Source: JAVBOP01 sp031550405
GTDB taxonomy: Bacteria > Bacteroidota > Ignavibacteria > Kapaibacteriales > UBA2268
Assembly: GCA_031550405.1 (NCBI GenBank)
Contig: JAVBOP010000016.1
Coordinates: forward strand, 1 to 29,564
Direction: 5' to 3'
Length of the DNA stretch: 29,564 nucleotides
Position 1 is the stretch's first letter; every line of letters starts with the position of its first letter. The position numbers and the translations under genes are program-made. Shown in pieces: positions 23,354 through 29,564 of the stretch. The notes beneath the pieces are model-generated. The model made no database searches. It saw only the letters and a list, made by a program, of their open reading frames with translations, and was not told the DNA's origin.

Positions 23354-23630
23354 TATTTTGCTATATTTTGAAAGTTACCAGTCAATCGTTTTGAAGGTTA
23401 CAAATATACAAAAAGAATATGAATATAAAATCAGTCCCCCCCCCTAAAGCAAAACATAGTATGTTATACTAGGTTCAATATAGATACATTATTCAAGGAA
23501 AGGGAATAGCGCTATGTATATGTCTTGTTACCAATCCTGATACACGATCTGCGGGGGAAGAGAATGTTTATGAATATTTTTTAATAATTATGGAGGAATG
23601 TATAATTATTTCATAAATATGTGTTAAATT
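23354..23630. other. Divergent gap with C9 tract and -7-like box
   Basis: No gene seen. On the minus strand TATATTTG (23408-23401) could be the -7 box of the S41 gene, without a clear -33 partner. A run of nine C (23436-23444) stands out in AT-rich DNA. Element copy 11 lies at 23566-23589. Confidence 0.4.
23566..23589 (-). repeat. 24-bp TATTCATAAAT element, copy 11
   Basis: GTTTATGAATA, TT, TTTTAATAATT on the + strand. It lies 41 bases upstream of the truB reading frame. Confidence 0.65.
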
Positions 23631-24392
23631 ATGTTTGGTAATATTATGCTTGTACTGAAAAAAAATACGAAAATAACATATACGGAATGGTTTAATTTGA
23701 CTATGGCAGAGGGAAGTGCAATTCTTATGAATAAAAATCGGGATTGGACTTCATTTGATGTGGTCGCAAAATTGCGAAGCAATACAAAGCTAAACGATTT
23801 GAAAATAAACAAGATAGGACATTGCGGCACTTTGGATCCCTTCGCTGAAGGCTTGCTAATTATTTGTTTAGGCAAAGCGACAAAAGCTATTGAATCATTT
23901 CAAAATTTGCCTAAGCAATATCTGGCAACAATTAAAATCGGTGCTACAACAAAAACGCTGGACATCACAGCGGCAGAGGAAAATATCGTTGATATTTCGC
24001 ATATAGCGGAAGATGATATAAAAAATGCAAGTGCATTGTATATTGGCAAATTAGAACAAATTCCGCCAATGTTTTCTGCTAAAAAAATTGCGGGAAAAAA
24101 GCTGTATGAATTAGCAAGAAAAAATATTGAGCTGGAACTTATGCCGTCAAAAATTGAAATTTACAGCATAGAAATTTTAAAAATTGATTTACCTCATATT
24201 ACATGCTTAATTGATTGCTCTAAAGGAACTTACGTGAGAGCATTAGCGAGAGATATTGGCAAGCAACTTGGAGTTGGCGGCTATTTGACAGCTTTAACCC
24301 GCACGGCTATTGGCAATTATAAAGTGGAGGAGGCATTAAGTATAAGTGATTTTCTTGAATTTAGAAACAGCGAAAAATTAAATATTATTTAG
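23631..24392 (+). CDS. truB: tRNA pseudouridine(55) synthase TruB
   Basis: Makes pseudouridine at position 55 of the T-arm of tRNAs. Motifs: ILMNKNRDWTSFDVVAKLR (the usual KP-G-TS-D-V block, with an N-R-D-W variant), NKIGHCGTLDPFAEGLLIICLGKATK with catalytic Asp69 (numbered from the first Met), YLATIKIGATTKTLDI, PPMFSAKKIAGKKLYELARKN and the C-terminal TYVRALARDIGKQLGVGGYLTALTRTAIGNY. The frame opens at 23631, but homologs usually begin close to the AEG-ILMNK segment, so Met6 (23646) or Met25 (23703) may be the true start. A TATGTTTG box overlaps the first ATG, which also favours a later start. It overlaps the end of the convergent PSP1 gene by 4 bases (stop codons interleaved). Confidence 0.95.
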   Translation: MFGNIMLVLKKNTKITYTEWFNLTMAEGSAILMNKNRDWTSFDVVAKLRSNTKLNDLKINKIGHCGTLDPFAEGLLIICLGKATKAIESFQNLPKQYLATIKIGATTKTLDITAAEENIVDISHIAEDDIKNASALYIGKLEQIPPMFSAKKIAGKKLYELARKNIELELMPSKIEIYSIEILKIDLPHITCLIDCSKGTYVRALARDIGKQLGVGGYLTALTRTAIGNYKVEEALSISDFLEFRNSEKLNII

Positions 24393-25288
24393 AATTCATC
24401 TATTACAATATTTTCTTCAGCAACTATCTTTTTAAGAGATTCATCTATCGACAATTCCGGCGGCGTTATTTTACCTGCTTTTATATAACCTGTTAAATCT
24501 TTAAAGCTTAGAACGACATTCTTTTTTTGCTTCAGATTGAATACAGTAACCTCGGCTTTGAAAATATCAATTTTGTTTATAACCGCATTGTCGCCTTCCA
24601 TAGCAATGATTGAGTTTAATGGCGGATATTTTTCCAATTCTTCCGAATAATGTTCATATTCAAAAAGCAGACAGCACTTCAATCGACCGCAATTACCGCT
24701 TAATTTCGTAACATTATTTGAAAGTTGCTGCACCTTTGCGTGGTCGATTGTAACCTGATTAAAATCAAACAGAAATGAAGTGCAGCAAATCGTTTGCCCG
24801 CAGCAGCCAATGCCGCAGCCAAGCCGCTTGGTTTCCTCGCGAGAATTAATTTGCCGCAACTCAATACGAGTTCTAAACTGGCGGGCTAATTCCTTAATAA
24901 GTTCGCGAAAATCAACGCGTGTCGGCGATGTGAAAAATATTGTCAGCTTTTGCCTGTCAAATTGCCATTCAGCATCAACGATTTTCATATCAAGGCAGAG
25001 ATTGCTTACCAAATTCGCCGCTTTAAAAACTACATCTTCTTCGTCATATCTATTTAAAAAATCTTTATCCAAATCCTGTTCTGTTGCAATACGCACAATA
25101 GAATTAATATTTTCACGATGAACGGCACAATTTTTAACATGCATTATGCAGCCAATATCCATGCCTGTTTCCAGTTCGACAATAACTTTATCATTTTTAT
25201 TTACTTGAAAATCATGCAGATTGACGAATAAATCCCGCCGATGTCCCTTGAATCCAACGCTGTAGTATGTGTTAGTATTATTGTCCAT
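24389..25288 (-). CDS. PSP1 domain protein (RicT/YaaT-like)
   Basis: Cytoplasmic protein of 299 residues of the PSP1 C-terminal domain family (B. subtilis RicT/YaaT), linked there to RNA-processing and biofilm regulation through the Y-complex, which carries Fe-S clusters. It shows KLTIFFTSPTRVDFRELIKELARQFRTRIELRQINSREETKRLG, then the cysteine clusters GCGIGCCGQTICC (Cys158, 162, 163, 168, 169) and GNCGRLKCC (Cys200, 205, 206), candidates for metal or Fe-S binding. The ATG is at 25288, 15 bases after the holB stop. The holB-ricT pair is conserved in Bacteroidota and Firmicutes, which supports the assignment. Confidence 0.93.
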   Translation of the reverse strand: MDNNTNTYYSVGFKGHRRDLFVNLHDFQVNKNDKVIVELETGMDIGCIMHVKNCAVHRENINSIVRIATEQDLDKDFLNRYDEEDVVFKAANLVSNLCLDMKIVDAEWQFDRQKLTIFFTSPTRVDFRELIKELARQFRTRIELRQINSREETKRLGCGIGCCGQTICCTSFLFDFNQVTIDHAKVQQLSNNVTKLSGNCGRLKCCLLFEYEHYSEELEKYPPLNSIIAMEGDNAVINKIDIFKAEVTVFNLKQKKNVVLSFKDLTGYIKAGKITPPELSIDESLKKIVAEENIVIDEF

Positions 25289-25303
25289 AAAAATTATTTT
25301 TTA

Positions 25304-26422
25304 TTAATAATTCAAATTTATAAAAATCCTTCTGAGCTCAATAAATAAAGAAAGATAAACTAATTTTGGAGCAACATTTTGATTGAGTTTAGAAATAGAA
25401 TTTTCAATATTTGCAAAAGCTTCTTGGTATTTTGCCTGCGGAAATCCATTTGCAAAATTCACCATTCTATCCACAAAGTCAATATTGACAACATTTTCCG
25501 TATTCTTTAGCATAATTATAGAATACACATCCCGCATCCAAAATAATAGTAAATTTAGAAAAGTGATGTTCAATTTTCTATCCTTCCTTTCTAAAATTTT
25601 ATCAATGGAATCAAGCAAATCTGCACGATAATTAATTTTTTTTAATGAAACACGCAATGTATCAACAACAAATGTACGCAAATTTTTTATATCGTCATCC
25701 AAATATTCCATCGCTTTGGTTACAGAGCCTTGCGATATTGCTGCAATCAAATTTGCTTCCGATTCGGATTTGGCATGTTTTGCCATCAAATATTTCGCAA
25801 TTCCATCATTTGGCAGCACATTACAGAATATTTGCTGGCAGCGGGACAAAATCGTCGGCAGTAATTTTTCTCTTTTGGAAGAGGTGATAATAATGGTTGT
25901 ATTGCTTTGCGGTTCTTCGAGCGTTTTCAAAAAAGCGTTCGCCGCTTCGATATTCATCTGGTCAGCATTTGAAACGATAATAAAGCGCCTGCCATTTTTT
26001 GCGGAGCTAAATGCCAAATTTTTCTTGACTTCGCGCACCAATGCAATATTGATTTTATCAGCCTTTGGAATATTTATTTTGTGATAAATATCATGAGCTT
26101 TCAAATTGATTTGCTCTTTCATTGCGGAAAATTGCTCATCTGTCATTTTTTCCGTTGGCAAGGAAAATATATATTGTATGCCCGGATGTGAAAGTTGGCT
26201 TGCCATTTTGCAACTCTTACAATTATCACACGCTTCTATGCTGTCTTCATAAATTATTGGTTCATAACAGTTTACGGTTTTTGCAAATTCCAATGCCAAG
26301 CCATCTTTTCCAATTCCATCGCTGCCCAAAAAGCAATATGATCCTGCAACCCTGTTTTCAAGAATCGCTTTTTGTAATATTTTTTTTTCTCTTTCCAAGC
26401 CTGTCAAACTATTCCAAGACAT
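25304..26422 (-). CDS. holB: DNA polymerase III delta' subunit (HolB-like)
   Basis: Clamp-loader subunit of the replicative polymerase. The ATG at 26422 (MSWNSLTGLEREKKILQKAI) is preferred; an in-frame TTG lies five codons earlier. The AAA+ domain shows a Walker-A-like GSDGIGKDGLALEFAK (33-48), a zinc-binding Cys set (about Cys52, 65, 68, 71: EACDNCKSCKMASQLSHP), FIIVSNADQMNIEAANAFLKTLEEPQSNTTIIITSSKREKLLPTILSRCQQI (the sensor-1 and SRC motif region), then the helical C-terminal part. The Walker residue after the lysine is Asp rather than Thr/Ser, as is common in delta' subunits that do not hydrolyse ATP. TATATTTG (26434-26427) lies 4 bases upstream, suggesting a leaderless or very short leader. 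It is the first gene of a pair with ricT-like. Confidence 0.92.
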   Translation of the reverse strand: MSWNSLTGLEREKKILQKAILENRVAGSYCFLGSDGIGKDGLALEFAKTVNCYEPIIYEDSIEACDNCKSCKMASQLSHPGIQYIFSLPTEKMTDEQFSAMKEQINLKAHDIYHKINIPKADKINIALVREVKKNLAFSSAKNGRRFIIVSNADQMNIEAANAFLKTLEEPQSNTTIIITSSKREKLLPTILSRCQQIFCNVLPNDGIAKYLMAKHAKSESEANLIAAISQGSVTKAMEYLDDDIKNLRTFVVDTLRVSLKKINYRADLLDSIDKILERKDRKLNITFLNLLLFWMRDVYSIIMLKNTENVVNIDFVDRMVNFANGFPQAKYQEAFANIENSISKLNQNVAPKLVYLSLFIELRRIFINLNY

Positions 26423-26582
26423 GCAACAAATATACAAAATAATCAGGATTTATCATTGAAATTTCATAAAAAGCATGGGTTTTGAATTAGGGGTATTCTT
26501 CTTTTTTTTGTTATATTTGTGGAGGAAGCACTGCGTTATTGTATAAATTTTGCAAGTGCAATATACTAAATGTAGATAGATG

Positions 26583-26606
26583 TATTATTAAAAAAAATTC
26601 ATAATA
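26583..26606 (+). repeat. Weak 24-bp element, divergent copy
   Basis: TATTATTAAAA, then AAA, ATTCATAATA: about 19 of 24 positions agree with the consensus. It lies 76 bases upstream of the phosphorylase gene. Given the AT-rich background this copy alone is not significant. Confidence 0.35.
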
Positions 26607-26681
26607 CTCATTGCATTTACCGTTTAAGATTGTTTGAATATTATTTAAATTATTATTATACATTAACTTTGGAAAATAAAT

Positions 26682-29240
26682 ATGGTTCCTGTTCACAAAT
26701 TTGTAGTTACAACTAATTTGCCGGAAAGAATAGAAAAGCTGAAGGAATTGGCTTATAATTTCTATTGGTGCTGGAATTCCGATACCCGCGAGGTCTTTGT
26801 CCGCATGGATAGAAATCTGTGGGAAAACGTTCAGCATAACCCTGTCAAGCTCATCAACAAAATCCCTTATGACAAATTATTAAAGCTTTCCGAACAGAAT
26901 GATTTCACCAGCTATTTAGACTATGTTTACGACAAGTTCATTAAATATATGAATGAAAAGACGTGGTTTAAGTCGAAGTTTCCCAATGAGCAAGGCGTAA
27001 TTGCATACTTTAGTCCGGAATATGGCATTAACGAAAGCTTCCCCAACGATTCGGGCGGCCTGGGCATATTATCAGGCGACCACATGAAGTCGGCAAGCGA
27101 TTTGGGGTTGCCGCTGGTTGGCATTGGCTTGCTATATCAGCAGGGATATTTCAGGCAGCAGCTATCCAACAACGGCTGGCAAAACGAGGTATACCTGTAT
27201 AACGACTTTTATACAATGGCGCTGCGTATCGTTCGAAACGCCAACGACGAGCCGATAGTCATACATGTGGATATGCCGACAGGCAGAGTATATTGCTATG
27301 TATGGGAGATGAATGTCGGCAGAATGAAGATGTATTTTCTGGATACCAATATCAGGGAAAATAAAAATGAAGCCATCAAATCCATAACCAACCAGCTGTA
27401 TGGCGGCGATAGAGAAACCCGTATCCAGCAGGAAATAGTGCTTGGCATAGGCGGTATGAGGGCATTGGATGCTATGGGCATATTTCCGGAGGTGGTGCAT
27501 ATTAACGAGGGACATGCTGCGTTTGCACTGCTCGAACGCACTAAAATGCTCATGAAGCGGTATAGCCTTGACTTTAATGCCGCCAAAAATTTGAATACTG
27601 CAAGCGCTGTGTTTACCACGCACACCCCCGTGCCTGCCGGCAACGAAGCCTTTGATGTTGCTAAAATAGACGCATATCTAAGCAAGTATTATGCAGCTCT
27701 GGGCATCTCCAAAGAGGAGTTTTTTGAGTTCGGACAATTCGGCAGGTATAACCCCAACGAGGCTTTCTCCATGACTATACTTGGCTTGAAGCTAACGGCA
27801 TATCGCAATGGCGTCAGCAAGTTGCATGGTATAGTGTCCCGAAAAATGTGGTCATCCCTGTGGAAAGAATTTCCCGTCGACGAAGTCCCCATATCCTCTA
27901 TCACCAATGGCATACACACTCCTACATGGGTTGCCCGCGAGTTTGCGGAGCTTTTCGACAGGTATTTAAGTCCAGCATGGAAACACTCATCAGACGACAT
28001 GGAGATATGGCATAAGGTGCAATCGATACCGTCCGAAGAGATATGGCGCGAAAAGCAGCGCCGGCGCATACGGCTTGTGCTTTTTGCACGTAACTATCTG
28101 AAATCGCGCAGCAAACGCATATTCCCATCGGACAGCACTAACAGCGTCAACGACCTTCTCAATCCCGACGCATTAACAATAGGCTTTGCCCGCAGGTTTG
28201 CCACATACAAGCGTGCAAACCTTATCTTCAAGAACATGGAAAGGCTTAAGTCAATCATTACCAACAAGGAGCGTCCAATTCAAATTATCATCGCAGGCAA
28301 AGCGCATCCGCATGATACACAAGGCAAGGAAGTAATACAGTCGATAATCCACAAGGTGCGCCAGTACGGCTTGGAACGGTATATAGTCTTTCTTGAAGAT
28401 TATGATATGGTCATAGCACGAATGATGGTCAAAGGGTGCGATATATGGCTGAATAATCCCATACGCCCTCTCGAAGCCAGCGGAACAAGCGGCATGAAGG
28501 CTGCGCTTAACGGCACTTTGAACCTGTCCATACTCGACGGCTGGTGGGATGAGGCATATAATGGCAGCAACGGCTTTGCCATAGGTCTTGGCGAGGAACA
28601 TGAGAATAGCGAGGAGTATGAAATTATCGAATCTGAAATGATATACGACCTGCTCGAAACATCCATAGCGCCTTCCTTCTACACGCGCACCGCCAACAGA
28701 GTGCCGGAGGAATGGGTGCAGCTTATGAAGAATTGCATGGAAACCAATGCGCCAATGTTCTCAACATCGCGTATGGTTAAGGAATATGCCGTGCGTTTTT
28801 ACATTCCTGCCTTGAACAGCTTCAAGGAGCTGTCTGAAAATTCAGGCAGAAAATCAGTAGAGCTTCAGGAATGGAAGCAGAAGATACGGGCAAATTGGCA
28901 GGATGTCGAAATAATTAATATCGAATTTAACAAGGAGAACCAGATGGAGATGAACCATCCGATTTCCGTCAAGGCAACAGTGCGGCTGGGCAATCTATCG
29001 CCCGATGATATTACCGTACAGGTATATTATGGCTCTATAAACCATGTTGATGATATAACCGCTCCTGCTACCAAACCACTGTCATTAAAAAGCAGTCAAG
29101 ACAATACTTACACATTCGGCGGTGAATTTTATTGGACAGATAGCGGCGTTCAAGGCTTCACTGTCAGGATATTGCCTGACCACCCGCTATTAGCCCACAC
29201 AGAAATGTTCTTATGCAAATGGGCACCATTGCACGAATAG
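26682..29240 (+). CDS. glgP: Alpha-glucan phosphorylase (GlgP family)
   Basis: PLP-dependent glycogen/maltodextrin phosphorylase (852 residues) that releases glucose-1-phosphate from alpha-1,4-glucans in the cytoplasm. The N-terminal LPERIEKLKELAYNFYWCWNSDTREVFVRMDRNLW (about 12-46) is the DUF3417 segment of the alternative (TIGR02094-type) phosphorylases. The family blocks are YFSPEYGINESFPNDSGGLGILSGDHMKSASDLGLPLVGIGLLYQQGYF (about 109-157), HINEGHAAFALLER, FTTHTPVPAGNEAF, SITNGIHTPTW, GFARRFATYKRANL (about 503-516), IAGKAHPHD and EASGTSGMKAALNGTLNLSILDGWWDEAYNGSNGFAIG, with the PLP lysine at Lys606. All appear complete. The 3' half is noticeably GC-richer than neighbouring genes. It is monocistronic, ending at a strong terminator. 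Confidence 0.97.
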   Translation: MVPVHKFVVTTNLPERIEKLKELAYNFYWCWNSDTREVFVRMDRNLWENVQHNPVKLINKIPYDKLLKLSEQNDFTSYLDYVYDKFIKYMNEKTWFKSKFPNEQGVIAYFSPEYGINESFPNDSGGLGILSGDHMKSASDLGLPLVGIGLLYQQGYFRQQLSNNGWQNEVYLYNDFYTMALRIVRNANDEPIVIHVDMPTGRVYCYVWEMNVGRMKMYFLDTNIRENKNEAIKSITNQLYGGDRETRIQQEIVLGIGGMRALDAMGIFPEVVHINEGHAAFALLERTKMLMKRYSLDFNAAKNLNTASAVFTTHTPVPAGNEAFDVAKIDAYLSKYYAALGISKEEFFEFGQFGRYNPNEAFSMTILGLKLTAYRNGVSKLHGIVSRKMWSSLWKEFPVDEVPISSITNGIHTPTWVAREFAELFDRYLSPAWKHSSDDMEIWHKVQSIPSEEIWREKQRRRIRLVLFARNYLKSRSKRIFPSDSTNSVNDLLNPDALTIGFARRFATYKRANLIFKNMERLKSIITNKERPIQIIIAGKAHPHDTQGKEVIQSIIHKVRQYGLERYIVFLEDYDMVIARMMVKGCDIWLNNPIRPLEASGTSGMKAALNGTLNLSILDGWWDEAYNGSNGFAIGLGEEHENSEEYEIIESEMIYDLLETSIAPSFYTRTANRVPEEWVQLMKNCMETNAPMFSTSRMVKEYAVRFYIPALNSFKELSENSGRKSVELQEWKQKIRANWQDVEIINIEFNKENQMEMNHPISVKATVRLGNLSPDDITVQVYYGSINHVDDITAPATKPLSLKSSQDNTYTFGGEFYWTDSGVQGFTVRILPDHPLLAHTEMFLCKWAPLHE

Positions 29241-29263
29241 CATAGCGCATTAATCATATCATA

Positions 29264-29307
29264 TAGCTCTGTATTTAATTAAATCAAATGCAGAGCCATT
29301 TTTTTTA
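29264..29307 (+). terminator. Intrinsic terminator of glgP
   Basis: GCTCTGTATTT (29266-29276) pairs with AAATGCAGAGC (29286-29296), one T-G pair, nine-base loop, followed by a long T run. Confidence 0.85.
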
Positions 29308-29344
29308 TTTTTGATATAATACCCAACCGCTATCACTTTTCAGT

Positions 29345-29564
29345 TTAATAGGTAGTGCCCAAAAAAACACACCGCCAGTCATAACAGCTCTTGGCAGCCG
29401 TAAAAATATGCTGAATTTTACCGGCAATTGATTTCGCTTTTTCATAAATATTTTTTGCACTTTTTTTGCCATTTTTTAACTCTTCATCACCGATTTCAAA
29501 CGCAATAACACGCTTTTGTTTTCGAGAATAAGCAGTCCATATTGCAACTATATTTCGTTTTTTT
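29345..29564 (-). pseudogene. Eroded IS1-like transposase fragment (cut by window edge)
   Basis: The minus strand is open from the window edge to TAA at 29345 (72 codons). It reads KKRNIVAIWTAYSRKQKRVIAF then EIGDEE and a helical segment KSAKNIYEKAKSIAGKIQHIF. This resembles the catalytic-core segment of IS1-family transposases (K-K-x-W-I-W-x-A-x-D-R-x-x-K-x-I-x-F-x-I-G-D). The next expected motif, TD-x-W-x-x-Y, is altered to TAAKSCYDW and the frame ends about 10 residues later, much earlier than in intact transposases. GGTAGTGCCC at 29351-29360 could be the terminal inverted repeat, because IS1-type ends begin GGT-x-x-TG. An internally deleted or decayed element is inferred. Confidence 0.5.

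Noticed and set aside
5094..23589. Reading the 24-bp repeats as a CRISPR array
   Set aside because: Copies are thousands of bases apart, not regularly spaced, and no cas gene is present.
29444..29455. TTCATAAATATTTTTT near the right edge as another element copy
   Set aside because: The half-sites are in the wrong order and it lies inside the transposase remnant.

Overview
The window (about 29.5 kb, AT-rich, no rRNA or tRNA gene seen) comes from a Gram-negative bacterium of the Bacteroidota/Chlorobi (FCB) side. Three things support this. Two exported proteins end in type IX secretion (T9SS) type A sorting domains. Many predicted outer-membrane beta-barrels and lipoproteins have Bacteroidota-like signal peptides. 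Two upstream regions carry the Bacteroidota promoter pattern TTTG-N19-TAnnTTTG (one copy has a single mismatch). secD and secF are separate genes, whereas Bacteroidia usually fuse them, so an Ignavibacteria/Kapabacteria/Chlorobi-like lineage is plausible. That assignment is inference.

Layout. 1-4.7 kb: two tandem GLUG-repeat T9SS cargo proteins followed by a G/C-rich inverted repeat. 4.7-6.2 kb: a catalytically degenerate GIY-YIG protein, a fructose-6-phosphate aldolase/transaldolase and an RNA polymerase omega-like protein. 6.3-8.9 kb: lysine 5,6-aminomutase beta subunit, a lipoprotein, a broken exported ORF and a CoA-transferase subunit B. The two enzymes fit lysine fermentation, but neither has its partner subunit beside it. 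9.0-13.1 kb: a MotB/OmpA-like protein facing secF and secD. 13.2-17.3 kb: envelope proteins, including two paralogous barrels, a seven-blade propeller lipoprotein broken by a frameshift, and a DUF6588-like barrel. 17.4-21.6 kb: small genes (PH-domain membrane protein, a Cys/His microprotein, a chimeric ORF, a GNAT, a DUF5684-like membrane protein) and two more envelope proteins. 21.7-29.3 kb: housekeeping genes: S41 C-terminal protease, truB, the conserved pair PSP1 (ricT-like) and holB, and an alpha-glucan phosphorylase. An eroded IS1-like transposase end lies at the right edge.

The strongest unexplained signal is a 24-bp AT-rich partly palindromic element built on the half-site TATTCATAAAT. 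Eleven good copies lie between genes (two overlap the last codons of the gene before them), three are identical, and one is a perfect palindrome. They usually lie close to a stop codon and/or 12-80 bp ahead of a start codon. Other notable points are an ORF that looks like a fusion of two unrelated gene remnants, a degenerate GIY-YIG protein, two copies of the CCTGAGC-TCGAAGG palindrome inside one coding sequence, and a frameshift whose correction restores seven propeller blades.
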